Part shown: piece by piece, positions 63,253 through 64,000 of the stretch
Layout: every line of letters starts with the position of its first letter
Numbering within the stretch: position 1 is the first letter of the stretch
Origin: Hungatella hathewayi
GTDB taxonomy: Bacteria; Bacillota; Clostridia; Lachnospirales; Lachnospiraceae
Direction of reading: 5' to 3'
Assembly (NCBI GenBank): GCA_025149285.1
Contig: CP102274.1
Coordinates: forward strand, 3,932,001-3,996,000
Length of the DNA stretch: 64,000 nt
Translations under genes and position numbers: made by a program
Notes under the pieces: generated by a model
What the model saw: the letters and a program-made list of their open reading frames with translations, nothing else
The model's database searches: none
What the model was told of the DNA's origin: nothing

Positions 63253-64000
63253 TTAATCTATAAACTTCATATCCAAGTAACTCCTGCCCTCTGGAAAGTT
63301 TCTTTCAAATTCTTGCAGATAGTTTCTACAGGCACTTCCATCTTTAGCCAGAAAGCAAAAATCCCGCAAGCTCATCCGCTTAAACATATGGGGCTGGTTG
63401 CACCACCTGGACAGGTTCACATACATTCCCCGGTAAGGAGACTCCCTGTATTTTTCATACCTCATAATATACGGGTAGGCACGCATCCCCATCAATATCC
63501 TTATGCGTTCAAATGTTTGTAGAAGGTCCTGCCGCCAAAATGATTGGTCATATCTCCCTTTTGAATCAAATCCTGTCAAGACATAGAATCTCACTCTCTT
63601 TGATCCCTGAAATACATTATTTATCACTTTCATCTTCTCAACAATCACTCTTTTATCCTTGATGTTGTTAAAAGCAAAAATCAAATCTCCATCCAGCCTG
63701 CAAGCTGCCAGTTCCTCAGCTTTTTGCGAAGTGATAAGCCGGATATCCAAGCCTTGCCGGAACTGTATCGGACGGCCTGTTTCCCGTAGCTGCTCCAACA
63801 AAGTGTGCCACTCCCTGCATGCCAGGAAATTATCATCCAGCAGGCATATTTTCTTTCTCTTAGGGTCATAAAACTCTGTCACAGGGCTTGCAGGCACCGA
63901 TGCCGTCTTATTACGGTTTACACAAAAAGGGCATTGCCGAAAGCAGCCCCTTGTCAAAAAACCCACAGAATACTCCCGGTAATATTTGAATTTCTTACTT
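63253..64000 (-). CDS. radical SAM protein, N-terminus beyond the window
   Basis: GCFRQCPFC gives the Cx3Cx2C [4Fe-4S] motif of radical SAM enzymes. Downstream are ICLLDDNFLACREWHTLLEQ, FRQGLDIRLITSQKAEELAA (a barrel strand) and VRFYVLTGFDSK, as in B12-independent radical SAM domains. The frame stays open through the right edge (KKFKYYREYSVGFLTRG), so at least 248 residues are encoded and the start is outside. The reaction is unknown; it precedes the primase gene by 24 nt. Confidence 0.8.
   Translation of the reverse strand, partial: SKKFKYYREYSVGFLTRGCFRQCPFCVNRNKTASVPASPVTEFYDPKRKKICLLDDNFLACREWHTLLEQLRETGRPIQFRQGLDIRLITSQKAEELAACRLDGDLIFAFNNIKDKRVIVEKMKVINNVFQGSKRVRFYVLTGFDSKGRYDQSFWRQDLLQTFERIRILMGMRAYPYIMRYEKYRESPYRGMYVNLSRWCNQPHMFKRMSLRDFCFLAKDGSACRNYLQEFERNFPEGRSYLDMKFID

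Overview
The window looks like chromosomal DNA of a gut-type Clostridia bacterium, most likely Lachnospiraceae. The evidence is strong AGGAGG-type ribosome sites, moderate-to-low GC, frequent TTG/GTG starts, and gene families typical of that group (Maff2 pilin, PrgI, PcfB, DUF5688, TnpV, large helicase/methylase proteins). No rRNA, tRNA or CRISPR array was seen.

Region 1 (1-7.7 kb) is a worn accessory zone. It starts with a truncated 4Fe-4S protein fragment and an alpha/beta hydrolase. On the minus strand follow a response-regulator tail, a MATE exporter behind a palindrome-bearing promoter, and a scar in which pieces of a HelD-like helicase, an FtsX-type permease and its ABC ATPase are fused by two apparent deletions. 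An intact response regulator/histidine kinase pair follows, which presumably once controlled the ABC transporter.

Region 2 (7.7-16.5 kb) is a complete kdp potassium-uptake locus on the minus strand: kdpF, an extra 49-aa membrane protein, kdpA, kdpB and kdpC, then a terminator, then kdpD and kdpE. kdpD is broken by an in-frame TGA just after its KdpD signature domain.

Region 3 (16.5-22.4 kb) holds a PEBP-family protein, an HxlR regulator, an SDR remnant, an ECF sigma/anti-sigma pair, and a BlaI/BlaR1-type repressor/protease pair on the plus strand with a promoter-operator. It also has IS debris and a second, nearly identical BlaI-like operator facing two tiny minus-strand ORFs.

Region 4 (22.4-64 kb, running past the right edge) is the body of an integrative conjugative element, entirely on the minus strand. 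In transcription order it has: radical SAM protein, TOPRIM primase, a run of six DUF5688-like paralogs (one broken), a non-coding origin-like region (three GC hairpins plus an array of CTGATAGCAG-type repeats), small hypothetical genes, MobC and MobP-type relaxase, PcfB, VirD4, Maff2 pilin, TrbL/VirB6-like protein, a DNA methyltransferase, PrgI, VirB4, an MNT-HEPN pair, an NlpC/P60 hydrolase, and a ~2,410-aa methylase/SNF2-helicase. The helicase gene is interrupted inside its last helicase motif by a 2,498-nt group II intron, and a TnpV-like gene lies inside it in another frame. A double SpoVG protein follows. No integrase or element end was recognised, so these are probably outside the window or in the degraded 21-22.4 kb zone.

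Several element genes carry lesions or very unusual starts (ATA, ATT, in-frame TGA, frameshifts). Either the element is decaying or the sequence contains some errors. The most interesting unexplained items are the overprinted TnpV gene, the DUF5688 array beside the repeat-rich origin-like region, the interleaved hairpins ahead of virB4, and the two-site BlaI operator set.
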